Assembly: GCA_900323505.1 (NCBI GenBank)
Contig: OOIN01000031.1
Location: forward strand, 62,001 to 126,000
Length of the DNA: 64,000 bases
Reading direction: 5' to 3'
DNA from: Ustilago trichophora
Lineage: Eukaryota > Basidiomycota > Ustilaginomycetes > Ustilaginales > Ustilaginaceae
Below are positions 1 through 8,837 of the stretch, piece by piece; the first letter of the stretch is position 1, and each line of letters starts with the position of its first letter. A program made the position numbers and the translations under genes. The notes beneath the pieces were generated by a model, which was not told the DNA's origin, made no database searches, and saw nothing but the letters and a program-made list of their open reading frames with translations.

Positions 1-2
1 CC

Positions 3-1931
3 AATGAAGAGCTCGATAAGCTCTTTGATCAACTCTTTCCGTCCACACTGATCGACAGCATGGCCAAAGGTCTGGCACCGAACGCATCTCCCCAAGACAA
101 GCTCGAGCTGGCGAATCGCAAGTTGTCGCAAGAGCTACCCCTCGGTGATGTGTCGACCTTTACGGCGTTTCTAGCCCTTGCCAAGGAATCACACGGCGCG
201 GATCGTCTTGCCCCTCTCGAGCGCATGTGGTCTCGCTTTGCCAAATTGATGCAACTGGAACGTTACGAGCGATTTTCAGCATCTCAGCCTGCCTCCAAAC
301 ACCATCAGAGCTTGAAAGCTTCGCGAAAGAAGGGCGTGTCGCATGTCGTCCAATCTGAGACAGAATCTTCCAGATTTGTCCCCGATGATCATTACATGGT
401 GGACATCCTTCGCCAACTACAGCCGACTCCCAACGTGGAACCCGCTCCAAATCTTCGTCTCGGTCTTTCAATCTTGTCACAGGTCTACGGTCTTGACCTT
501 GAGTCTTCTGCCGATGGCATCATCAGGGATCCACGGTCTTCTCAGAATTTCGAAAAGTTCGGGTTCCATCGCTACATCCGTGCCGACGCCAACGCGCTCG
601 ACGGTCTCGGTCAGCCTGTATCCGAGTTACGAGACAACTCTGTTGCAACTTTTGCCCTGGGTATGTTCGCCACACCAGAGGCCTGGAAGCAATTCGTCGC
701 GCTGTTCAACTACCTGTGGGCACGAGACTACGCTGATTACCATACTGCGAGTCTGCAGGCTGATACTTTGGGAAGCATACTTCCGAATGCATTTGGGCTT
801 GGCAGTGCACTTCGCCCAGCCTCTGCGATGAGGTTGCTCTGGATCCTGGCCGAAGTCGGCGATCCTGCGGGTGCGCGCGTCGCCCTCGAGGCCATGAAGC
901 AAGCGTCCGAGGCTGCATCAAGCGGAGACCAAGCTGTGCAGGACGTTGGCAGCGGACGAGCGCGTCGTTCGAGGCAGGCGGCTAATCAGTCGGAACAAAG
1001 AGAGAGTCTCAAGTGGAAACCAGCCGACATTTGCTACATTCGAGCTATGCGGGCCAACTTGGTCGCCATGCTGATCGGCCCAAGCGGTCTCACTGCGGCC
1101 ACAAGCGTAGTGGACACTTCCGAGACAATGGATTCGAAGAAGCGCAGGCATGACGCGTGGCCTGAAGCCAGATCCCTTTTTATTGAATGGTGTGAAGAGA
1201 GGGGCGCTCGCAACAGGCCTCAACCCTCTCAAGCCAGATGGGATGCGAACAACGCTGCTGTCGAATGGGACACTGTTGCATCTCGCATACGGGACGAGGC
1301 CCGCAATGGTAAGCAGGAGAAGCTGGCCCTCATCCACGCGGACAACATGCACTCTCTTTTCCTTCATCTGGCTCGGGTGTGCGCCGTCTCAGAGGGTAAG
1401 ACGGACGCCGCTGTGGCCCGAGAGGCTCTCGCCCTGCTCGAAGAGCGCGTTGGTCTCGAAGTGGTCGTCACAGCGACCAAGAGGGTGCAAGAAGAGGTCG
1501 CTGATTCGGCCAGGTCGAGCTCAAAACAGGAAGTTCTGGTGTCCTCTGCCAAAGTCCGTACTCTGACTCACCTGAGCAAGGTCTTGAGTCTCGCCCTAGA
1601 CACCTCGGAGCATTCCTTTGCGCCCAAGGCAGACGTGGAACTCTGGAAGCGCATTCGCAAGATGTTTCCGGCGCCATCCGAGAGTTTGCAACTCAAACCT
1701 CCACGGGAGAATCGCTCCTCCAACAATAGCCGGGACCTGCGCGGCCGGCATTCTGGAGGAAATCGATTGCTGCTCTCCAGAGACGACTACCTCGAATTGG
1801 AGGCCGAAGACGAGGTAGCTGACGAACTAGACGAGGTAGATCGAAATCATCGCGGCTCAAACAGGATGCAACGTCGTTCGCGCCACGTCGAGCAGGAGCT
1901 GGAACGCTGGGTGCGAGGAGCTTCGTCTTAA
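3..1931 (+). CDS. Unrecognised large protein, 3' part of gene (cut by window edge)
   Basis: The frame is open from the first bases of the window to a TAA at 1929-1931, giving 642 visible residues. The true start lies outside the window, since codons upstream of the ATG at 60 are also open (NEELDKLFDQLFPS). I do not recognise the family. The protein looks mainly alpha-helical, with stretches such as MRLLWILAEVGDPAGARVALEAM that resemble helical-repeat (TPR/PPR-like) organisation, but no repeat can be proved by eye. The tail is basic then acidic: an Arg/Asn/Ser-rich part, then EAEDEVADELDEVDR, then a basic stretch before the final residues WVRGASS. No signal peptide or membrane segment is visible in this part. 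It converges on the COX14-like gene across the inserted transposon. Coding status is firm; function is unknown. Confidence 0.8.
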   Translation, partial: NEELDKLFDQLFPSTLIDSMAKGLAPNASPQDKLELANRKLSQELPLGDVSTFTAFLALAKESHGADRLAPLERMWSRFAKLMQLERYERFSASQPASKHHQSLKASRKKGVSHVVQSETESSRFVPDDHYMVDILRQLQPTPNVEPAPNLRLGLSILSQVYGLDLESSADGIIRDPRSSQNFEKFGFHRYIRADANALDGLGQPVSELRDNSVATFALGMFATPEAWKQFVALFNYLWARDYADYHTASLQADTLGSILPNAFGLGSALRPASAMRLLWILAEVGDPAGARVALEAMKQASEAASSGDQAVQDVGSGRARRSRQAANQSEQRESLKWKPADICYIRAMRANLVAMLIGPSGLTAATSVVDTSETMDSKKRRHDAWPEARSLFIEWCEERGARNRPQPSQARWDANNAAVEWDTVASRIRDEARNGKQEKLALIHADNMHSLFLHLARVCAVSEGKTDAAVAREALALLEERVGLEVVVTATKRVQEEVADSARSSSKQEVLVSSAKVRTLTHLSKVLSLALDTSEHSFAPKADVELWKRIRKMFPAPSESLQLKPPRENRSSNNSRDLRGRHSGGNRLLLSRDDYLELEAEDEVADELDEVDRNHRGSNRMQRRSRHVEQELERWVRGASS

Positions 1932-2084
1932 GGACGCCTGATTATAAAGGATAGTACTCGCATTTCTGTGGCTAGAGCCAACGGACAGCATCATCCGTTG
2001 TCTACTTGTACATACGACTCTATACAATCATATCTTGCGGCTCTTTTTGAGAGTGCAGACCTTGACAATCACCGCTATGTGAAC

Positions 2085-2086
2085 TA
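2085..2086. repeat. TA target-site duplication, left
   Basis: The dinucleotide TA lies directly outside the left inverted repeat and is repeated at 3775-3776 outside the right one. This is the hallmark of Tc1/mariner insertion. Confidence 0.85.
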
Positions 2087-2107
2087 CAGTCGCGTCCAAT
2101 ACTGCCC
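2087..2107 (+). repeat. Left terminal inverted repeat of the Tc1/mariner element
   Basis: This 21-bp sequence starts CAGTCGCGTCC and ends TACTGCCC. It is the exact reverse complement of 3754-3774. Terminal CAG is typical of Tc1-superfamily ends. Confidence 0.93.
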
Positions 2108-2495
2108 CACATAAAATTAATTGCACCTGTTGATACTAGCCCCCTTTGATGATGTTGACCACAATGCTTTGTGTCTTATTCAAAACCCTGCTCATATTAT
2201 ATCGTCTGAAAGCTACGATGGAAGGCTTTATGGCTATGTGAAAACAAAGGGATGGTGCCACCAAAGAATTGGCTGAAAAGCGATGTTGAAAATTTTGCTC
2301 CCCCCCCTCCTCCTCATTCTTGAGTGTACCATATCCTGTACATCGTTTTTCACCACATTGAGCTTAATAACATTGCTTCAAACTTCATGGGTGCCTTGAG
2401 GGATATAGATATAAGTGTCTCGCCAAAGATTGAGACTCTCACCACATTCACAGCAGGATCTATAAGCATTACCATCAGACGGGTCAAAATCGGAT

Positions 2496-3527
2496 ATGCC
2501 ACGCATAAAGTACACCACTGCACACTTTGTACGCCTCAAGGAACTTGCAAAACTTGGTTTCTCAACCAGGGAGATAGCAGCCAAACTATCCATGAGCAAA
2601 TCAACGGCTGCTAGATTGGTAAAGCGCTTCTTTGGAGGGGAAATTGAAAAGAACCATGGGGGAAGACCCCCCCTCCTCTCCTCGCGCCAACTCTCACTGC
2701 TCACCAGGGGATTACGCCAGAAACTCTATACTTCGGCTACTGAAGCTTCAACACACTGGCTACGCGTCTATAACATGCAAGTGTCCAGACAAACTCTTAC
2801 ACGGGCACTGAAGCGCGCCGGACTCAAGCACTTTGTAAAAAGGAAGAAGCCCCTCCTCACCAAGCGGCATAAACTGCGCAGGCTCGAGTTTGCCAAGCGC
2901 TATCAGTATTGGACTGATTATCAGTGGAAGAATGTCATCTGGAGTGATGAATGCAAGGTTCAACGCATTGGAAAGGGCTTCGGAAAGCGGTACTGGTCAA
3001 GGAAACCAGATTTCACTATATATGTACCTACTCTGCAGGGAGGAGGTCATAGCATCATGATCTGGGGCTGTATGAGCTGGGCAGGCCTGGGATTGATGGT
3101 TTACATCAATGGGACACTCAATTCAGACAGATACTGCGACTTGCTGGAGGAAGCGCTGCCTGGCAGCTTGGTAAAGTGGAAGCAGAAACAAGCAATTCCA
3201 CCAAGACACAGAATCATCTTTCAACAGGACAATGCTCGCTGCCACACCTCAAGGATCACCAAAGAATACTTCCAGGAGGTTGGCCTCAACGTCCTGCCCT
3301 GGCCTGCAATGTCTCCTGACCTGAATCCTATTGAACATGTGTGGTTACAGCTCAAGAAAGCGCTGGATAAGGAGAAACATACCCTCAAGACTAAAGATGA
3401 TCTCATCACTGCAATCAACACTTTCTGGGAGCAATTTCCAAAGGAAGCGGTCCAGAAGCTCATAAGGTCAATGCCCAGAAGGTTACAGGCGCTCAGGAAT
3501 GCTAGAGGTGGACATATAAAGTACTAA
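2496..3527 (+). CDS. Tc1/mariner-type DDE transposase, intact
   Basis: A 343-residue transposase that would bind the element's inverted repeats and cut and paste it at TA sites. The N-terminal helix-turn-helix is visible at about residues 13-45 (LAKLGFSTREIAAKLSMSKS). A GRPP motif at 56-59, linking two DNA-binding regions as in this superfamily, is followed by a second basic helical region (about 75-130). The catalytic domain carries Asp151 (WSDE), Asp245 (QQDNARCH) and Glu280 (SPDLNPIEHVW), with 34 residues between the second Asp and Glu (DD34E). Length is normal for Tc1-like enzymes. The ATG at 2496 is the first start that includes the whole helix-turn-helix. There is no frameshift or stop, and the C-terminus ends RNARGGHIKY as in related elements. 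Expression in the host is unknown. Confidence 0.95.
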   Translation: MPRIKYTTAHFVRLKELAKLGFSTREIAAKLSMSKSTAARLVKRFFGGEIEKNHGGRPPLLSSRQLSLLTRGLRQKLYTSATEASTHWLRVYNMQVSRQTLTRALKRAGLKHFVKRKKPLLTKRHKLRRLEFAKRYQYWTDYQWKNVIWSDECKVQRIGKGFGKRYWSRKPDFTIYVPTLQGGGHSIMIWGCMSWAGLGLMVYINGTLNSDRYCDLLEEALPGSLVKWKQKQAIPPRHRIIFQQDNARCHTSRITKEYFQEVGLNVLPWPAMSPDLNPIEHVWLQLKKALDKEKHTLKTKDDLITAINTFWEQFPKEAVQKLIRSMPRRLQALRNARGGHIKY

Positions 3528-3753
3528 AGTGATGTATATAGCACTTGAGGAGGGGCTGGCAAGCCAAAAATTTCCGGCCAGTTCTCATGCACTCAAAATG
3601 TCATGCAATTGTCCTGAAATTTATATGTACATGTAGCTATGAGTCTCAGCTTTCCAACGACATAAGCTGTTAGGGATTTGGGGAAAGCAATCATTCAATG
3701 CTGATTGCATGTTGATGGATGGGGGGGGCGGATATTAAAATTCCGATTTTGCA

Positions 3754-3774
3754 GGGCAGTATTGGACGCGACTG
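3754..3774 (-). repeat. Right terminal inverted repeat of the Tc1/mariner element
   Basis: A perfect 21-bp inverted match to 2087-2107, ending ...GACGCGACTG immediately before the TA at 3775-3776. A run of nine G residues lies about 35 bp inside this end (around 3720-3728). Confidence 0.93.
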
Positions 3775-3776
3775 TA

Positions 3777-4190
3777 CGTGAGGTGAACGGCGAACCCATT
3801 TTTGTGTGCCGTTTTTAGCTTTTTAATTTCAAACATTTTTTAAATATTCGGTTCGGCTGCTTCTCTTCTTTTTTGACACCCTTCGCGTCTTACGCAAGAT
3901 GCCCCAACCCGCCTCTTGCCGAATCTGCATAAAAAAAAAAATGTGTGAGATACACAGTATGGGTGCCTTTCTCTGTGGACCACATCGTGATACGAAGTCT
4001 TGAATAGCGCAGAATTTGCTTGGGGAACGCTATGTTTCATAAGCCCTGGCTTAGTCGAGTAGAATTTTGAAGAGGTGTTGGCATAAAACTACATTGACAG
4101 GTTGAGATGCTTGTCCGGCCCAGGTCCAGACTTGAAGTTAAAGAGGCAGTGCTGCTGATGAGTTCAGATGCTATGCTTGTGTCCAAAGCT
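3777..4190. other. Gene-free stretch between transposon and COX14-like stop
   Basis: AT-rich 3' flanking sequence with T runs and an 11-base A run near 3931. It probably holds the 3' untranslated regions of the two convergent genes; the transposon separates the left gene from part of this sequence. No coding signal seen. Confidence 0.5.
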
Positions 4191-4663
4191 TTAGACACGA
4201 CGGCCGGGCTCGTTCTTAGGATCGTTGGTGATTGGGAAAGGGTCTTCGCCGTTCTGCTTCTGTGAGAGTGCGAGAGCTTGCTGCGAGATTGGGATCTGGC
4301 CGCCATTTGCAGAGATGATCTGGGCCGTCGAAGAGATGAAAGGAAGGGTGGTTCATACACGTCAGCATCTCCCTCTCTACAGTCCTGGTCAAAAGTGGGA
4401 TGCTCAGCTGGGGCGAGGATCAGGACTTACTAGACGTTCATCACGACGAGACTTCCACACAGCTGCTGTGAGCCACAAGCCCCAAATCTGAACCCCATCA
4501 TGTTTGCGATCCACAAAGACACAAAGAATTGCATCAGTACGAGTGACTTGAGAAGGATTCATTGCATCAGATGGACATGACGGGAACTTACACCAAGGCC
4601 AACCAGACCAGTGACGGCGGTACGATGCGCCAAATCGACAAAACTTGGCATGCGCTTCGACAT
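4191..4663 (-). CDS. COX14-like small mitochondrial membrane protein (three exons)
   Basis: Too short for simple ORF calling; found from splice signals. Exons on the minus strand are 4663-4592, 4487-4431 and 4319-4191, with introns of 104 and 111 bp that both start GTAAGT and end CAG. Joined they give 85 residues: MSKRMPSFVDLAHRTAVTGL, then a hydrophobic segment around residues 17-34 (GLVGLGIWGLWLTAAVW), then SRRDERL and a polar tail ending NEPGRRV. Basic N-terminus, one membrane span near the N-terminus and a short tail match COX14-type cytochrome c oxidase assembly factors, which sit in the mitochondrial inner membrane and act on newly made Cox1. The family assignment rests on this pattern only; the exon structure is better supported, because all phases join cleanly. 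Confidence 0.62.
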
Positions 4664-5765
4664 GGTGACGGGTGCTGATATGGGTGAGTGACAATTCTTT
4701 TATCGGAGCAAGATGCTGAAGAAACAGCAAGATTAGCCAAAGATGTTCTGTCTACGGCTGAACCGACGATGATGCCGTGAAAAGCTTGATGGTGGTGGTG
4801 GTGCCAAAGTGATCTTGGAACTTGAAAAGGTCTCCGAGGTACGGCAGCTAAAACACTGCTCGCCTCAACATGTGGAGAATGTACAGTTGCCTTTGCACAT
4901 CGCACATCGGGTGATTGTGGAAAAGGCACATCGTCAGATTTGCGTTGGAAGATGACTGTTAGGGTTAATGGTTGCACAGATTCCAAATAATTCAGCCTGG
5001 ATGGCCCGTGTGCTACGTCCATGTGACATGTCGAAGCTGTCGAGTGACGTAAAGGGCAATTTGTGTCCCTCTGTCGCACCTGGATATCTTGGACATCGGT
5101 TGCTGCAATCTCGCATTGATGCGAGCCCAATCTCATTCGGACACGGCGTCCTCTGCGCTTCTCTCCAGCCTGAGATACAGACTTCGGACAAGTATCTCTC
5201 CTCTACGCTAGTCGGACCCAAAACGAGAGCAAATGGGGTAGCTTTGCTGGTACTGTAATGATGAGCTGCATTGCTGACTGAACCGTGTGCGATTCTGTGA
5301 TGAATTTCGAGCTCTCTGAGACTCAAGTTTTGAGGCTTTCGAACGCTCTCTCTCTCCCCCCTTCCTCGGGGCTTTTAACTCTCGATTTGAATCGAGGATC
5401 GTTTGCGGTTCATCATCAGGCAGCTAAAGCAGCCAGCTCTTGTTATGCACGCTCCACTTTGACGGTCTGTCCCTCCACTTGATGTCTTCGCATCAGTCTG
5501 GCATCTCCCGGGCCAACTTTGGCTTCTTCCTCGCTGGGCAGAGTCAAGCAACAACTTGAACAGGAGATCCTGTCACCTCTTTCTATACTTCCACAACCTC
5601 ATCGACATTTCCTACAACATCCTACTGAGTCGACTTAGGGGGCTAGCAGGACAGCATCAGAGCACCAATACCAGAGACAACGTTGAAGTCTCTGTACACG
5701 TTAGCAAGCAACTCTGCTACTCAAGATCGGAACAGCACCTTTGAAACCGATTCGAGCGAATCACG
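4664..5765. other. Shared upstream region of the COX14-like and DUF3429 genes
   Basis: About 1.1 kb between two divergent genes. It contains pyrimidine-rich stretches just before 5766 that suit a fungal transcription start region. I see no coding exon, RNA gene or repeat in it. Confidence 0.5.
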
Positions 5766-7022
5766 ATGATCGGAACCGCTGCTTCTCGAAGCATCCTCTC
5801 TGCCGGTCTCAAAGGCCAGCGTGCAGCCATTGCCGCCATCACCGTCCCTAATACTGCGTACCTAGCTACTCGCAGGTCGATGCTGTTGCCTGTGCAGTAC
5901 CGAGCCTTGCACACCTCGCTGCAGCAATATGCAGCCAATCCACAGGCAGGCAAGCCTGCCTCAGACTCGTGGTCGCACACCAAGCAAAACATCAAGGAGG
6001 AAGCTGCGTCGATTCGATCCAGCGTCGAGTCTGCCATCGCAGGCGGCAACAAGGGCGAAGCCGCTGATGCTGCCGGAGCTTCCACCAGCGCTGGAGGCGG
6101 CGGATCCTCGGGCGCAGCTGAGATCCTCAGAGATGCCAAGAGCATCACAGGTGAGATGGCACAGGCGGTGCCTCAGCCAGCGCTGCTGTGGGGTAGTGCG
6201 GGTGTGATCCCGTACGTCAGCACGGCCGCTGCATCTATCTGGCTGGCGCGAAAGGAGCACTTTGTCAACTTGGGGCTGGACAAGTCGATGGATAGCGAAA
6301 CGGCGAGCGCACTTCTTTTGCACGCTCAAAACATCCAGGTTGGCTTTGGTGCTGTGCTACTTTCCTTCTTGGGTGCCATCCATTGGGGCTTTGAGTTTAG
6401 CAAGTATGGGGGTCGTATCGGTAACACGCGTTACGCAATGGGTGTCCTTCCCCTCGTCCTCGGCTGGCCTACACTTCTGCTTGCTCCTCAGATGGCCCTT
6501 ATTGGCCAGTGGGCATCCTTTGTAGCAGTGTGGTTCATTGACCTCCGCGCTACTTCGGCGGGATGGGTACCGAAATGGTACTCGACCTACCGCTTCTGGC
6601 TCACCCTGGCCGTCGGCACCAGCATCATCGCTACCCTTGCTGGTACCAACTACTATGCGCCCGGCAGCCGCAGCACTCTTGGTGGTACCGCTTCCAAGCT
6701 CGAGTCCGAGGTCAAGGCAGACGGCCCTACCAAGATGAAGCTGCTCGAGCAGAGCGCCAAGGGCAACAAGGGTGGTGTAATCAAGCACACCGAGGTGGGC
6801 GGAGACGTGGAAGCAACCAGCTCTGGTGCGGACGGTGATAGCTACGTGACCATTGGCAACCCCAAGAGGAAGGAGGAGGAGAGGAAGGAGCAGGAAGAGG
6901 AGGAGAGGAAGAAAAAGGAAGAAGAGGCCAAGAAGAAGAAAGAAGAGGCCAAGAAGGGCGACGACGACAAAAAGGACGACAAGAAGGACGACAAGGAGGA
7001 TGGCGAGAGCAAAGACGAATAA
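5766..7022 (+). CDS. Mitochondrial DUF3429 (TMEM69-like) membrane protein
   Basis: A 418-residue single-exon protein. The N-terminus (MIGTAASRSILSAGLKGQRA) is rich in Arg, Ser and Ala with almost no acid residues up to about residue 50, a good mitochondrial presequence. Residues about 133-300 hold a cluster of hydrophobic segments with AGVIPYVSTAA, LSFLGAIHWGFEF and LPLVLGWPTLLL, the pattern of the DUF3429 family (TMEM69 in animals), whose biochemical role is not established. The last 50 or so residues are a Lys/Glu/Asp-rich charged tail, probably a coiled coil or disordered and solvent-exposed. It is divergent from the COX14-like gene. Family call fairly sure; function unknown. Confidence 0.78.
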   Translation: MIGTAASRSILSAGLKGQRAAIAAITVPNTAYLATRRSMLLPVQYRALHTSLQQYAANPQAGKPASDSWSHTKQNIKEEAASIRSSVESAIAGGNKGEAADAAGASTSAGGGGSSGAAEILRDAKSITGEMAQAVPQPALLWGSAGVIPYVSTAAASIWLARKEHFVNLGLDKSMDSETASALLLHAQNIQVGFGAVLLSFLGAIHWGFEFSKYGGRIGNTRYAMGVLPLVLGWPTLLLAPQMALIGQWASFVAVWFIDLRATSAGWVPKWYSTYRFWLTLAVGTSIIATLAGTNYYAPGSRSTLGGTASKLESEVKADGPTKMKLLEQSAKGNKGGVIKHTEVGGDVEATSSGADGDSYVTIGNPKRKEEERKEQEEEERKKKEEEAKKKKEEAKKGDDDKKDDKKDDKEDGESKDE

Positions 7023-8331
7023 GCTTCCTTCCTATCTTGCCTGGTCCTTGATCGGGTCAGAGCTGTCAAGATATCGTTTCTTGATGCAGCATCTCTGCTT
7101 CCACTTTCATTGGAGCATCCTCCAGTCTCGTTTCCTCGTTGTGTAAATATCGAGCTTTTGTGTGCGTGCTCTTAAACAAACAATCTCTGCAGCACCTTTC
7201 TGTGTCTTGACAGATGCGTAAGTGGAAGGCTGTTGATACGACGTGCTCCTGTTCCTGCTCGTGTGACTCTGACCGCAAGACGAGGCAGCCCGTGTTCAAA
7301 TCAATCTGAAGCAATGGAAGTATCGGCCGAATGAGCGCTTAGCCGAATGCAGCGTCAAAAATATGCAAAGAAATGCACGATAGAGCGCACGTGCGCACCC
7401 AATTTCGGTTTCCGCTTCTGTTTTTCGAAACTCGTTCCCCACCGCCTTTGTGTCAGCCTACTCGATTCGGATCCTCCATCTTTCATGTTCAGTTCGAGGT
7501 CTGTTCGCCATCAAGTGGTGTGGGAGACGTAGAAATCACGAGAAAAGCTCACAAAGATTTTGAGCGAGACACTCCGACTCGATGAGGACAATAGAATCTT
7601 GAGCTCAAGCTTCTATCGGCAACAATCGCCTTGTGGAACCACGAAATTGGGGAGAACCAATTTAAAATTGCGACCGCCTCTCTTGTGCATGCTGCTCCGC
7701 TTCTATGAGCGAATCATCATCGCACGTACAGTACTGTACAGTACACACGCTCGCACGTACACACGCTCGCACGCACGTACACAAGTATGAGTCGACCGTG
7801 GATCTCTACCGCCATCACCTCCATCGGTTTGGACGATTTAAAATCTCTCCCCTTCCCGTGCCGGGCCCTTTGTTTGTTTGCAGATTGAGAAGGTCTGTTT
7901 TGGCATAAGAGAATCCAAATCCAAATCAAGATCGACGCTCAAGCCAGGTCATTTCAGTGAACCGAGTAATCTAACTGATTTGGACTTCTTTTTTCTCCCT
8001 CTCTTTCTTTGGCGTGCTCCCGCCGTTCGCGGCTGAAAGTGCAGGACAGGACAAATTCCACTATTTCTCGCTCTGTCGTTCAGTTGGTGGATGGTTTGTG
8101 GAATTCTCTCTACTAAGCCTTGACGCTCCCTGTTTCGCCGACATTGCTGCTCTCACTTTATCCTTCTTCTCGTCAACCTACTCCTACACCCTCGATACTC
8201 TACTCCATCTTGCATCCCGTCTCTCTCGCACTGTCTCGGTCCTAAACTTTGCGCACACCAAAGGGCCACAAATACGACTCTCTCCACGTCACCTCGAAGC
8301 ATAGCACAGCAGCAGCAGCCCATATCACATA
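7023..8331. other. Gene-free stretch upstream of VTC1
   Basis: About 1.3 kb. It holds a palindromic GTACAGTACTGTAC block (7726-7739) running into a short tandem repeat (7741-7772), then pyrimidine-rich sequence before the VTC1 start. No exon was recognised. Confidence 0.5.
7741..7772 (+). repeat. 16-bp tandem repeat, two perfect copies
   Basis: The unit GTACACACGCTCGCAC occurs twice without gap and is followed by a partial third copy. It adjoins the palindrome at 7726-7739. Confidence 0.85.
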
Positions 8332-8837
8332 ATGTCGACACAGCCCCTTCTCCAACGAACCGCTGGCAAGCGTATCGCGCTTCCAGTTCGTGTTGAGCCA
8401 AAGGTCTTTTTCGCCAACGAACGAACTTGTACGTCTTTGCCACCCGCCACGCCATCTAGGAAATCTGGTCGAGGTCCTCGAATGACAGACTTTTCTTGCA
8501 CCTGTATCAGGAACAAGCTATTGAATGTGCTGACACTTTCTAAACTCCCTCTACACCTCTTACAGTCTTGTCATGGCTCAACTTCACCGTCACTCTCTCG
8601 GCCCTTGCCGCTGGTCTTCTCAACTTTGGTGACAAGATCGGCCGTATCTCGGCCGCAATGTTCTCCTTTGTCGCTATGGCAATCATGATCTACGCCCTCT
8701 TGACATATCACTGGCGAGCGAGCGCCATCCGCAACCGTGGTTCCGGCCCTTACGACGACAGACTCGGCCCCACCGTTCTCTCCATCATGCTGCTCCTCGC
8801 CGTCGTCGTCAACTTCATCCTTCGATTCAACGCCTGA
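8332..8837 (+). CDS. VTC1: Vacuolar transporter chaperone subunit 1 (two exons)
   Basis: Exons 8332-8428 and 8566-8837 with a 137-bp intron (GTACGT...TTACAG) give 122 residues. VTC1 is the small membrane subunit of the VTC complex, which makes polyphosphate from ATP and passes it into the vacuole. The N-terminus ([20 protein letters not shown]) and the stretch [20 protein letters not shown] across the splice site match the family very closely. Three hydrophobic segments follow, and [12 protein letters not shown] sits before the last one. VTC1 has no SPX or catalytic domain, which lie in other subunits not in this window. Length equals the usual VTC1 length. The splice falls inside the Phe codon of ERTFLSW, so the junction is well defined. 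Confidence 0.95.

Larger units (their letters stand above)
2087..3774 (+). mobile_element. Complete Tc1/mariner-type DNA transposon (1,688 bp)
   Basis: The element is bounded by perfect 21-bp terminal inverted repeats (2087-2107 and 3754-3774, beginning CAGTCGCGTCCAA) and flanked on both sides by TA. Inside is one uninterrupted transposase gene on the plus strand with all three catalytic acidic residues. The ends beyond the first 21 bp are similar but diverged. It sits 156 bp after the stop of the left-edge gene and 416 bp from the stop of the COX14-like gene, so it landed between two convergent 3' ends and breaks no coding sequence. Intact ends plus an open frame suggest recent arrival and possible mobility. 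The activity is inference; the structure is seen directly. Confidence 0.93.

Noticed and set aside
1..1931. PPR or TPR protein assignment for the left-edge gene
   Set aside because: Helical-repeat feel only; I could not align successive repeats, so the function is left open.
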